Assembly (NCBI GenBank): GCA_034440635.1
Contig: JAOTON010000977.1
Location: 806,001-870,000, forward strand
Reading direction: 5' to 3'
DNA length: 64,000 nucleotides
Source of the DNA: Lepas anatifera
Lineage: Eukaryota; Arthropoda; Thecostraca; Lepadidae
Under the pieces are notes generated by a model. It made no database searches, was not told the DNA's origin, and saw nothing but the letters and a program-made list of their open reading frames with translations. A program made the position numbers and the translations under genes. Below, piece by piece: positions 21,790-32,060 of the stretch; the first letter of the stretch is position 1; every line of letters begins with the position of its first letter.

Positions 21790-24650
21790 CGCATGAATCG
21801 CCTGTAATATTTTATTTGACTATCCATCCATCCGCCATTGTACAAACTGACGGTGTCGTTGCGTTATGTGGGTTTTTTATTTTGGGTGTTTTATTCCTCT
21901 TATCCTGGCATGGTTCTGGCATCTTTAATAAACAGTAGCGTTGCTGTGCTGTGTGGTGTTGGTGTCGTGGCGACATTTCTGGGTGTGTGTGGTATATAGG
22001 AGGGAAATTCGTGGGAAAATTATTTGCGGAAGATATGGTTGTAATTCTTTTCGCCTAAGATTGTGTCTTAAATGGCCATTGAATATGTTCATTGCCCCTT
22101 CTTAATTAAACGGGGAATGTGTGGGTCGAGAGCTTAGATTAAAATGAAAGTTCTTGAATTGTTGAATCAAAGATGTGCATGGCTTGGGAGTATCTGAGGG
22201 CTCTTCAAGCCATTATTTAATTTTTCTCACAAAGAATGTAGTAGTATGTAATGTATTTCCAATCTCTGAACATGATGATGTATGAATCCATAGGTATTCA
22301 GAATTGGTGATTGATCCCAGTCTTGGTTTCATAGCCTGGGCGTCACTCAGTTTTTTAGGTTCCATTGCTTAATCTTTTCGATTTATTCTCATGGCCTTCT
22401 TGCTACCATATTTAAGTTTGTTGAAAAGAGTACTATCTTGAGTTTGTATGAGGGCTGCCTGAATACCTTAGTTATTTACCTAGACTGAGATATGACTGAT
22501 GAGCATAGGCACAGGAACTTCTAGAACATTGGAATACCAATGTGCATTTTATGTAGTTTTTCCAGTCAATCTTATATAATAAATGGATAAGAAGCATACA
22601 TATTGAGGATGGCATGGATTCCCTGGTCTCCCTGTGTTCCTATGTCAAGATATCAAGAGCTCAAACATCATATTTTGATTTATGCCTGGAGTTTTATTCA
22701 TTTCATCATGTCTTGATGAACTGCTATCAGTATGCCATTTTCAAAATATTTTCCGCTGAGTGGATGTGAGTCCTGAGTTGTATACATTTCAAGGCTGGTA
22801 TTCTTACCTGGTATTCTTACCTGGTTAGTTTCCTTTGATGCAGAGACAGGAAGGTTGAGTAAGATCCAAGGAGGAAAAAGGAAACCAGACTAACAGACGC
22901 GCCAGTCCAACAGCGAGATAGAGCACAGGTACTTCAATTGAGTGACTGGAATTAAGGTATTTTTATTTTGTGACCAAAAGCTCAAGAACTAAGTTTTGGA
23001 CAAGAAAAGCTGCTTCCATCAAATGGCAGGAGAGAAACAGACCAATCCGAAGAGAGTAACTTACAGCGCTAGAGTGGAGAAGGAACTTACCAACCAAGAG
23101 GAAAAGGAGATAAAATGCTGTATTACTGCTCTCCACATAGCGAACAACAGCTTTTTCTTCTAGTTTCTAAAACCTTCCTCCTGACTTTTCCAGCACCTTC
23201 ATTCTAAACATTTTTGGACTGCCCCCCCCCCAACTGCTGCTGGATGAAAATATCAACTGCACAGTAATCAATGGAGCCTCGCAGTTGAAAACTTACCAAA
23301 TGAAACTAGGGAGTCTCAGTTGCATCTCCTGGGGTTGTCAGGTGGCATCATGTAGGTATAATATATAACAATATATTAATGGAAGGAATAGAAGCATTAC
23401 CCAAGTCAAGAAAGCATGGTTTGGAGAGATACCAGAACCACTTGATAAAACACATTGAATATAATATCCTAGAGTGGTTATAACCTGTCCACTTTTCTGG
23501 TCTCATCATGGTCTATTGTTGGAGTCCTGTCCTGTTGGAGTCCTGTCTGGCCTGAGTCATACTTTGATGATGAGCTTTGAAACTTGTGTAGTCATATGTG
23601 TCACCTCTCAACCCTAACCCAAAGTTTAAAATTTAAAGTGGTTTTACAAAGTTTAATTTGGTTCAGTTGAAATGCAGTTTCTTTGACAGACTGTGCAGCT
23701 AGGTGCCTGTATGCTTTGCATACCGTTTTTTAGTTTAAATATGTATCATCTGGCTGCAAACAAAAAAGCTTCCCTGAAATTTCAGCTCATTTAGATGTTC
23801 CGAGTATCAGAAGGTTTGTTTCAATTAGCTGTAAGATGACAATCTGGAGCTTATGTGGTAAATTGTTTAGTGCTTAGGCATAGTTTCCAATGCAAACTAT
23901 GAAATTTTGACCAAGTTTTGTTTTTGCAGAGAAGTGCATTTTTCCAATATTTTTCAAACCTATATATCTCCTGCTTTGATTGAGCTATGGAACTTCTGCT
24001 TTCAGATCATGAAAGCAAATGTTTTCTGCCTCAGCACATGTGGAGATGGAACTGTTATCTTGAGATTATTTGTAGTGTGAGCATAAATAAAACATAAGTG
24101 AAAAGTTATATTCATATTTGCCTTGTTAAGTCCAGCACCTACAAAGTTGAAACAGTTACCACAGGATAGGAAAGATGGTCAGCGGCATGTCACTCCTTGA
24201 TACTACCCTGCCTTTATCACAGTTTGTTTTAGTAATTCATTTGAAAGAGGCGAACGAATCGGGACATGTTAGCCTCACATTTTGATTTTCAATGGTTGGG
24301 AACAGTTTGACCATTTTATCTCTGCTCAAATACCATTATTAAGATGCCAAATTCGATTTAGAAAAATATCTGCATTATTATTTGTCTATTATCTCAAACA
24401 GCCTTTATTTTGTAGCATTAAAAACATTAGGTAATCAAACATTGGAGGGAGGGGTGCCAAGGAAAAGAAGCAGGCCAAGAGCAGGAGATAAACTTACAGG
24501 TCAATACAAGGAAAGAAACGCATGGAAAGAGGATAAAAACTAACGAAACTAAAAACGCCAAGAGAAAGAAGACTTAAATACCAATAGCAGAGGAGAAATA
24601 CCTAGACTAAGATGAGGGGGAGGCTGGGTTTTTCGTGATAGCACGAGCGG
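21790..24650. other. CpG-poor, ORF-free block
   Basis: Nearly 2.9 kb without any frame of 60 codons in six frames and with CpG visibly scarce (for example about nine CpGs in 22620-23720), unlike the CpG-rich DNA on either side. No gene, RNA or transposon recognised. A C9 tract (23223-23231) and a 15-bp duplication (22799-22830) are the only landmarks. Confidence 0.5.
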
Positions 24651-26559
24651 CAGCGAAATTCACACGCCCAACTGAGCAAAGAAGTGTAGGGGGGTAGGGT
24701 GAAAATCGGGTGATTGTGGACACCGCAAGTTGCAGCCACTGCTTCACTACTCATCACTAGGCAGCGACAAACCTTAGACTTTGTTATGCCTTCTAGTCTT
24801 AAGCACTTGGGTGGCAGGTACGAGTTTCCCTTGTACGGGCGGGGTGAAGGTAAAAGATATGCATCTAACTCGAAAGCTAAGACGGCTAGGAAGATTCGAG
24901 TGAAAATGAATAACAGCTCTTTCCAAATGTAATCAAAGCTACTTCGGTATTTTGTATCAAGTCAATATTGAGGTCACTTGAGGTCAAAATATTTCTTAAA
25001 AATCTGAAATCAGGTGAAGGTACAAACCTCGCTTACCTCAGGAGCTAGACTAGCCAGGAACATTCGTAACGTCCTTTGAAAGTGTTTGGATTGACCTTTC
25101 AGTGCTATTTCATCGAATTTCGATTCGGGTCAAAGGCTGGGGCACTTAAGGTCAATAAACATCACTGCTTGTAGTACATACCTTCAAGTCCAAGTTTATG
25201 AAGGCTCAGTTTACATTTTTTGTCCCTCCTAAGAGGCAAGATAGGATAGTGTTCTGGGGGCCATGTGAAAGCTATATGAAAAGTCGGTAGTGTGCCTGGC
25301 TGTTCAGCTTAGGTTTGCATTGAGGTCAACTGAGGCTAGATTTCTGAACCAAACACGATGTGAAGATTACTCAGGTGCAATTGTAATATTCTTGTCAGTG
25401 TGAATCGAATTATATCTGGTTTTACGATGTTAGAATAGTTTCAAAGATTTACCTGCCCTAAGGTCAACGAATTGGCCCGATGTGACCTAGTAAGGTCGTA
25501 TGTACACCAGTCGACTCGCACCGATAATTCAAACACACTGTTGAAAATTCAGTCTTCGTTCAATCGAAAGTTATCTGCTAAATAATCGAAAATCGCGTAC
25601 TTGACCCCATAACAACTCAGAGAAGACTGGGAAATTGTATTCGATCTGATCTGGCCATGGGCCATTGGTAAGAAGAAATCGAATGGCAGGACTATAGCCC
25701 TAATTGTCCTCATAATGCATAATGGGTTTCTGATCATTCGGTTGAAATTTTAGAAACAGTGAAAGCAAAACTTTGGGAGATGAGGTATAAGACTGACTGA
25801 CCTGATATAAGACTGATCAACGATGTTCAAAAGCCCAGTAGGTACACAGAAAGATATGCAAAAGAGGTGGGCATCCAGGACTTACTCCAGATTGCAGTGC
25901 ATCCTAAATGGGGAGGTGGTTTGAATTATGTATCGGGGACACCGTCGCGTGCATTCTGAGAAGGGGTAGCATCGTTTTGGTGGTGGCTGGGGACGTCTTA
26001 GGCTACGCACAGAACATGGTGTTGCAAACAGGTGGTTGGGACGCTGAATATTTCATTTTGGATGTTTCTGCATCCCCAAAAGAATGCATAGCAAGCTACT
26101 CCCATGCCCTGGAGTACCCATAACTCGGCTCCTGCGCCAATCCGTCTGTGAATCCAGCCACATTATCGACATGAATGTTCTTATCAGTGCCGCGAAACGG
26201 CTAAGACCGCGGTTCAGTTCTAACCATCTGGTTTATGAGTGATTCATGGGCAATTTGCTGGGTTAAATTTCGCATGTCTAAAGGAAGGTATCCCCTGCGA
26301 TGTCTTATAGTCTGGTTTATTCTGGATGCGATGCGTATTAACATTCATCACTGAATCATAAATGAGCAGGTAAATAAATGACAATGCCTGCGATCTTTTT
26401 TTGTTCCCGCCATTTCAGGACGCCCCTTCTGAAAGCTTGGGGCGCAGCATGTTGAGTGCTGTGACTGGATTTCCAGCATCCCCAGTTTTCGTTGCCGCCA
26501 GTGGTGTGCCCCGACACTACCATGCCGCGCGCCCCCGTTGCAGGCGGTGGCCCGATGCC
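24651..26559. other. Upstream flank of the RASSF gene
   Basis: No coding sequence recognised. Scattered AGGTCA motifs lie between 24970 and 25500. An acceptor-like CCCCCGTTGCAG ends at 26543, 16 bases before the RASSF start codon, so an untranslated first exon probably lies farther upstream. Confidence 0.5.
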
Positions 26560-26742
26560 ATGGAGCTGAAGGTGTGGGTGGACGGTATCCAGCGGGTGGT
26601 GTGCGGCGTCTCCGAGACGACCACCTGCCAGGACGTGGTGTACGCGCTGGCGCACGCCACGGGCCGCACCGGCCGCTTCACGCTCATCGAGCGCTGGCGA
26701 AACAACGAGCGGCTGCTCGCTCCGCAGGAGCATCCTGTCAAG
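26560..26742 (+). CDS. RASSF8: RASSF coding exon 1 (RA domain, first part)
   Basis: Starts at ATG 26560, downstream of the acceptor-like CCGTTGCAG. Ends GTC AAG|GCGAGT: a GC donor with an otherwise perfect consensus, phase 0. Joining to 26964 gives [12 protein letters not shown], exactly the spacing found in RASSF8 relatives. Confidence 0.9.
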
Positions 26743-29700
26743 GCGAGTCCGGTGCATGTCTGCCTACTGGGCGGCACTGGCCTAGCTGTCCGTGAGAAAC
26801 GTCGCCAGGGGCTGCTGTCTGGTTGGTTTGCTGTTTTATGTGATGCCGTTTTTGTTTTTCTCGTCAGAGATGAATTCTTTTCTTGTTTTGCTCAAATTGT
26901 ATCTCTCCGGCGAATTGGCCTCGAAGGAAAGAGTGTGTAACCTCCAGGGGCGCGTATCGGCAGGTGCTGATGAAGTGGGGCGAGTACTCCAGTGACGTGC
27001 AGTTCATTCTGCTGCGGTCACCGCTGGAGAAGTCTCCGTCACGGGCGCGGCGGTCGGGCCGGCCGGCCGAGCGCTCTCCCCCCACCCCCGAGTCCAGCAC
27101 CACCGTGCTGTCGCCGGAGCTGCAGCGGCGCCGCTCCGACCTGCGCCTGCTGGAGCACGTGAAGCGCGGCACGGTGGGCGTGGTGCGGGGGGTGCCGCAG
27201 CGACCACCGGAGCCGCCCTGGCCGCCGCACGGCAACAGTCCGCGCCGCCACGAGAAGGCCGCGCTCAACGACAGCGTCTCCAGCTCGGACGTCAGCTTCA
27301 ACACTAGTCACGACAAAGTTCCGGGCGTGCGGACGCGGCCCGGCGAGCCGGCGCCCTCGCCCAGCCTCCGGTTCAGCACCCCGCCGCCCTACCGAGAGCC
27401 CCCGGCACCCCCGATCGGCCGCGTCACCAACAACGGAGGCTCGCCGTCCTCGGCGCTGCCGCCGCCGCGCCGGCCACCGCCCTACCGCGACCCGCCGCCG
27501 CCGCCACCGCCGCCGGCCGGCGCGCGCGACTCTCCCCTGCTGCTGCGGGGTGCGCCGCCGCCCCCTCCGGCGGGGGCGGGGGCGGTACCACCGCGGACGG
27601 CGCCACCAACGCCGGTGTCTCCGGCTTCCCAGTCTAGTCAGCCCATCTCTGGATCAGAGAGTACGCCGTCACCGCCTCCGCCGCGGCCCGAAAAGGTGGG
27701 TTGGGGAATGGCGGGTGGTAGCGCCTCATGCTCCGGCGGAGACGCTGGCCACATCAGAGTAAAGGTGCTTAAATTTGGCTTTGGTCGTTTGGTCGAAAAC
27801 CATATGTCGAAAATTCGGTGGGCTGATTAGGCTTTCGCTAACTGCTATGCATAATCTTATTTTACAGTTTACCTGTATTTGTTTATCGCTCTGGTGTCAA
27901 GTGTTTTACACCCATATTGTATAAGTCTGCAGAAGGTCCTTTGTGAGTGGCTCATCATTTTGAGCTAAACGCTGGATTTGGCAGCACCGCATATCTGACT
28001 GAGGATACTGCCACTTATTATCTTTCACGTAGCACATTATTTTCTTTTCATTTCTTTTCACTGGCACATTCCTGCTGACGGACTGAAGGTGCCGTTGTCC
28101 GCGCAGGTGCGCCGGTTGGGCGGCCGAGGAGCCGGCACCAACGAGTCCTACAACATGAACGAGGAGGTGGTGTACAACAACCAGTACCGCGAGCTGCTCA
28201 ACGTTGTCAACGAGCAGAAGCACCAGCTGGGCTCACTGCAGGCGGACGTCACCAAGGTAGGCACGCCCGGCAGCCACCCAGGTCACGCTCAATGCTGGTC
28301 CGTATAGCTGCCCGTATACTGTTTGCTCAGGGGATGCGGTGGCATCCGGGAAAGGTGTTGGACTTCCACACCGCTGGTCAGGTTAAAATCCCGGTCTGCG
28401 TCAGTGAGTACTTGTGCATTCAGCATAAGTCTATCCTACTCCACAGTGCTCTTATAACGGTGAAAATTGGCTCAGCAGTGTGACAGTGATATGGTGTTTC
28501 CCCTGTTGGCAGTGTGACAGTGATATGGTGTTTCCCCTGTCGGCAGTGTGACAGTGAGACAGGGTGACAGTGATATGGTGTTTCCCTGTCGACCGTGTGA
28601 CAGTGTATGGTGTTTTCCTGTTGACAGTGTGACAGTGATATGGTGTTTCCCTGTCGGCAGTGTGACAGTGATATGGTGTTTCCCTGTGGCAGTGTGACAG
28701 TGAGACAGGGTGACAGTGATATGGTGTTTCCTGTTGGCAGTGTGACAGTGAGACAGGGTGACAGTGATATGGTGTTTCCTGTCGGCAGTGAGACAGTGTG
28801 ACAGTGATATGGTGTTCCCTGTCAACAGTGTGACAGTGATATGGTGTTCCCTGTCGACAGTGTGACAGTGATATGGTGTTACCCGTGTCGACAATGTGAC
28901 AGTGAGACAGTGATATGGTGTTTCCCCTGTCAGCAGTGAGACTGTGTGACAGTGATATGGTGTTACCCCTGTCGGCAGTGAGACAGTGTGACAGTGATAT
29001 GGTGTTACCCTTGTCGACAGTGTGACAGTGATATGGTGTTACCTGTGTCGACAGTGTGACAGTGATATGGTGTTCCCGTGTCGACGGTGTGACAGTGATA
29101 TGGTGTTACCCTGTCGACAGTGTGACGGTGATATGGTGTTACCGTGTGGCAGTGTGACGTGATGTGGTGTTTCCCCTGTCGACAGTGAAACAGTGATATG
29201 GTGTTTCCGTGTCGGCAGTGTGACAGTGATATGGTGTTTCCCTGTCAGCAGTGAGATAGTGTGACAGTGATGTGGTTTTACCCCTGTCAACAGTGTGACA
29301 GTGATATTGTGTTCCTTGTTGGCAGTTACAGTGATTTGCCTGGTTGTGTGACATGGTGTGTTTTGAAGTGTGGTGATTGGTGTTGTAGTGTGACAGTGAG
29401 ATAGTTTGACAGTGATGTGGTGTTACCCCTTGTCAGCAGTGTGACAGTGATATGGTGTTACCCCTGTCGGCAGTGTGACAGTGAGACAGTGTGACAGTGA
29501 TATGGTGTTTCCCCTGTCGGCAGTGTGACAGTGATATGGTGTTACCCCTGTCGACAGTGTGACGTGATATGGTGTTACCCATGTCGACAGTGTGACAGTG
29601 ATATGGTGTTACCCGTGTCGGCAGCGTGACAGTGATATGGTGTTTCCCTGTCGGCAGTGTGACAGTGATGTGGTGTCCCCCCTCGGCGAGGTGTAAATAG

Positions 29701-32060
29701 GGAGAGAGTGGAGATGGATTATTCCGTTGGAAAAAGGGTTTTTTTTAGTGTGACAGTGAGATAGTGTGACAGTGATGTGGTGTTACCTGTCGGCGGTGTG
29801 ACAGTGATGTGGTGTTACCCCTGTCAACAGTGTGACAGTGATGTGGTGTTAACTTGTCGGCAGTGTGACATTGATGTGGTGTTACCCGTGTCGACAGTGT
29901 GACAGTGATATGGTGTTACCCTTGTCGGCAGTGTGACAGTGATGTGGTGTTACCCCTGTCAACAGTGTGACAGATGTGGTGTTACCCCTGTCGACAGTGT
30001 GACAGTGATGTGGTGTTACCTTGTCGGCAGTGTGACATTGATGTGGTGTTACCCGTGTCGACGGTGTGACAGTGATGTGGTGTTACCCTTGTTGGCAGTG
30101 TGACAGTGATGTGGTGTTACCCTGTCGACGGTGTGACGGTGATGTGGTGTTACCCTGTCGGCAGTGTGACAGTGATGTGGTGTTACCCTGTGCGACAGTG
30201 TGACAGTGATGTGGTGTTACCCTGTCGGAGTGTGACAGTGAGATAGTGTGACAGTGATATGGTGTTTCCCCTGTGGCAGTGTGACGTGAGACAGTGATGT
30301 GGTGTTACCCTGTCAGCAGTGGACAGTGAGACAGTGATGTGGTGTTCCCTGTCGGCAGTGTGACATTGATGTGGTGTTACCCATGTACGTGTGACAGTGA
30401 TATGGTGTTACCCCTGTCGGCAGTGTGACAGTGAGATAGTGTGACAGTGATGTGGTGTTTCCCTTGTCGACAGTGTGACGCTGAGATCGTGCACCTGGAG
30501 GAGAGCATGCGGGAGCAGGAGGTGCAGCTGTCTTCGGTCCGCACTGAGGCCTCTCGGCTACAGCAGCTGCTGGACGACCGCGACCTCGAGGTCAGTCTGG
30601 GGCCCGGAACCAGTTTGGTACTTTGGTCTATTCTGGGACGTGGTCTTAGTCAGGTATGTGACGTGTCGTAATACCGGACGAATAGTCACGTGAGAACCCG
30701 CATCTCTGATGTCCCTTGTTTCTAGACCGCGTGGCGTTCACCGTTCGCACTTGCTTGCGGGTGTAGCTAAGATCGGCTTGTGTCATTTGGGTAGGTGTCG
30801 GAGTTGGAGGTCACTGACGAGCTGAAAAAGGAGACTGAAGCAGGGGAACGCATGAAGGAGGAGAGCGAACAACTAAAGAACAAACTGTCCGTCTGTGAAA
30901 CAGACCTGGCCCAGTACTCCCAGAAAATACGGTACGTTGAGACGTCATCTCAATATGTGTTCGAGCCGAGTGGTTTCATCGTTCTATGTAGGTGATTACC
31001 AAAGGATGGGCATGAGGTCCTCATCTTCTGGGGACTAAAGTTCTAAAATCTAGTTTTAAATAGGCATATGAATGATGGTTATTAGTTCCTTCTGTAAGAT
31101 GTCTGCGCCTAGCGAACGCAGTTTCCTCAGGATATTTCTGTCCCCATTCGCCGCTGCGAGAGCGTGTGAGCGCCCATTCGCCTCCCTGATCGACCCCTCC
31201 CCGGACAGGGAGCTGTCGGAGTCGCTGGAGGCGGAGCGGTGTCGCGGCGAGCAGGAGGCGCGCGTCTCCCAGGAGGAGCTGTCGGAGCTGGCCGGACAGC
31301 TGCAGCAGCTGCAGCTGACAGCTGGCCGGGCCGAGCAGGAGCGGGCCCGGCTGGAGGCGGAGATGGCGCAGCTGGGCGAGCAGCTGCAGCAGCGGCAGAC
31401 CAGGGTGGAGCAGCTGCTGGACGAGCTGAAAACCGTCAACCTGGAGAGCTTGAAGATGGCCAGCGCCGAGGAGCTGACCAAGGTCACTGAAGGTGAGATT
31501 GCCGGGCAGGTAGTTACACGTGATCGGAACCGTGGTCACCGTGACGTGTTGCCGACAGGACGAGCCCCTGGGGACTCAAATGGCGAGGTCAGCTGTGGTT
31601 CCGCACACTGGTGGTTCCTTGCATGGTCCGACCAGCGCAGCTGTAGGTATCTGAAGGGTGTGAGCTGTGCTACGCGGTACGCAGAACGCTGTGTACTGTA
31701 AGCGTGATTGTCTGCTTTCCGCGGGGCGTATCGGGTACCCGTGGTTGGGTTTCTAACTCCCTGTGAATGCCATATGTACTTGGGCGTGGCCAACACGAGG
31801 TTGAGATAGTTTCCTGAAAAACGGTGGAGTGGAACCCGTGATCCAGGAAGCCGAATGTAGTCGGTCATGCTTCCCCTTTCCTTTTATCAGCCTTTACCAG
31901 CCGTGCGTCCCAAACAAGGAGGGGAACGTGGGGTGTTAAGTTCACAACCGTGCCTCCAGGTCCGGTCAAGTCCGGCTTGAATCGTCAGCTTATCGGGTCT
32001 CCGCGTCAGCTGGAGAACGCCGTGCCCACCAGCAAGAACCCTCACGGCGTGTGGGTATGA
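26560..32060 (+). CDS. RASSF8: Ras-association domain protein, RASSF7/8 type, whole CDS, join(26560..26742,26964..27695,28107..28256,30474..30590,30795..30931,31209..31492,31960..32060)
   Basis: N-terminal RASSF proteins carry a Ras-association domain followed by a coiled coil and act at cell junctions and in growth control. The joined exons give 567 aa plus stop with every phase consistent (1704 bases). Seen: RA domain at residues 1-82 ([54 protein letters not shown]); a proline-rich, serine-rich linker of about 220 residues (poly-Pro [11 protein letters not shown], basic [16 protein letters not shown]); then a long coiled coil spanning exons 3-6 ([41 protein letters not shown]); and a short conserved tail [18 protein letters not shown] then NPHGVWV. 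Vertebrate RASSF8 is 419 aa; the excess is the proline-rich linker. Intron 1 is GC-AG and intron 3 is filled by a 2-kb minisatellite. The gene is convergent with BCAT. A candidate AATAAA lies at 32640. RASSF7 is the alternative name; the tail favours RASSF8. Confidence 0.9.
26964..27695 (+). CDS. RASSF8: RASSF coding exon 2 (end of RA domain, proline-rich linker)
   Basis: Acceptor TATCGGCAG|GTG, donor AAAAG|GTGGGT, 244 codons, phase 0 at both ends. It is very GC-rich. The second half is dominated by proline, with poly-Pro and PPPYRxPP repeats that could bind SH3 or WW domains (inference). Confidence 0.9.
28107..28256 (+). CDS. RASSF8: RASSF coding exon 3 (start of coiled coil)
   Basis: Acceptor TCCGCGCAG|GTG, donor ACCAAG|GTAGGC, 50 codons, phase 0. 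Encodes [18 protein letters not shown], the beginning of the coiled coil. Confidence 0.88.
28328..28395 (+). repeat. tRNA-like / SINE-like fragment in RASSF intron 3
   Basis: Has A-box-like GGTGGCATCCGGGAAAGG and B-box-like AGGTTAAAATCCCGG at tRNA spacing. The anticodon region is not convincing. Probably a SINE head. Confidence 0.35.
28476..30473 (+). repeat. ~34-bp minisatellite filling RASSF intron 3 up to the exon 4 acceptor
   Basis: Roughly 55-60 tandem copies of a unit with the pieces CAGTGTGACAGTGATATGGT and GTTTCCCCTGTCGG, with shorter variants (AGTGTGACAGTGAGACAG). The last unit runs without a gap into the exon 4 acceptor (TTGTCGACAG|TGTGAC), so most units contain a pyrimidine tract, CAG and TGTGAC. 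A non-repeat interruption lies at about 29675-29750. Minus-strand 'HCHTV' frames are repeat artefacts. Confidence 0.93.
30474..30590 (+). CDS. RASSF8: RASSF coding exon 4
   Basis: Acceptor CCCTTGTCGACAG|TGT, donor CTCGAG|GTCAGT, 39 codons, phase 0: [12 protein letters not shown] through LLDDRDLE, heptad-like. The acceptor and first bases (TGTGAC) are indistinguishable from the unit of the minisatellite that fills the preceding intron. Confidence 0.88.
30795..30931 (+). CDS. RASSF8: RASSF coding exon 5
   Basis: Acceptor TTGGGTAG|GTG, donor ATACG|GTACGT, 137 bases, phase 2 at the end. Encodes charged coiled coil [20 protein letters not shown] through LAQYSQKI. Confidence 0.85.
31209..31492 (+). 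CDS. RASSF8: RASSF coding exon 6 (main coiled coil)
   Basis: Acceptor CCCCGGACAG|G completes the Arg codon left by exon 5. Donor GAAG|GTGAGA, ending in phase 1. Encodes the Glu/Gln/Leu-rich coiled coil and [20 protein letters not shown], which aligns with the 'LxxxLRQVNLQQF' end of vertebrate RASSF8. Confidence 0.88.
31960..32060 (+). CDS. RASSF8: RASSF coding exon 7 (short conserved C-terminus)
   Basis: Acceptor CGTGCCTCCAG|GT. The first two bases complete a Gly codon with the G left by exon 6, then [18 protein letters not shown] and the end NPHGVWV before TGA (32058-32060). The tail resembles the NPEGIYV end of vertebrate RASSF8, which confirms the exon although it is too short to stand out as an ORF. 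Confidence 0.85.

Noticed and set aside
26401..26940. 179-codon frame covering the RASSF RA domain and beyond
   Set aside because: It reads through the acceptor before the start codon and through the GC-AG intron; only 26560-26742 is coding.
28472..29354. Minus-strand frames rich in HCHTVTL
   Set aside because: Translation of the RASSF intron 3 minisatellite.
28476..30473. CRISPR-like array (regular repeats)
   Set aside because: There are no unique spacers between constant repeats, the whole unit is repeated, and the context is a spliced animal gene.
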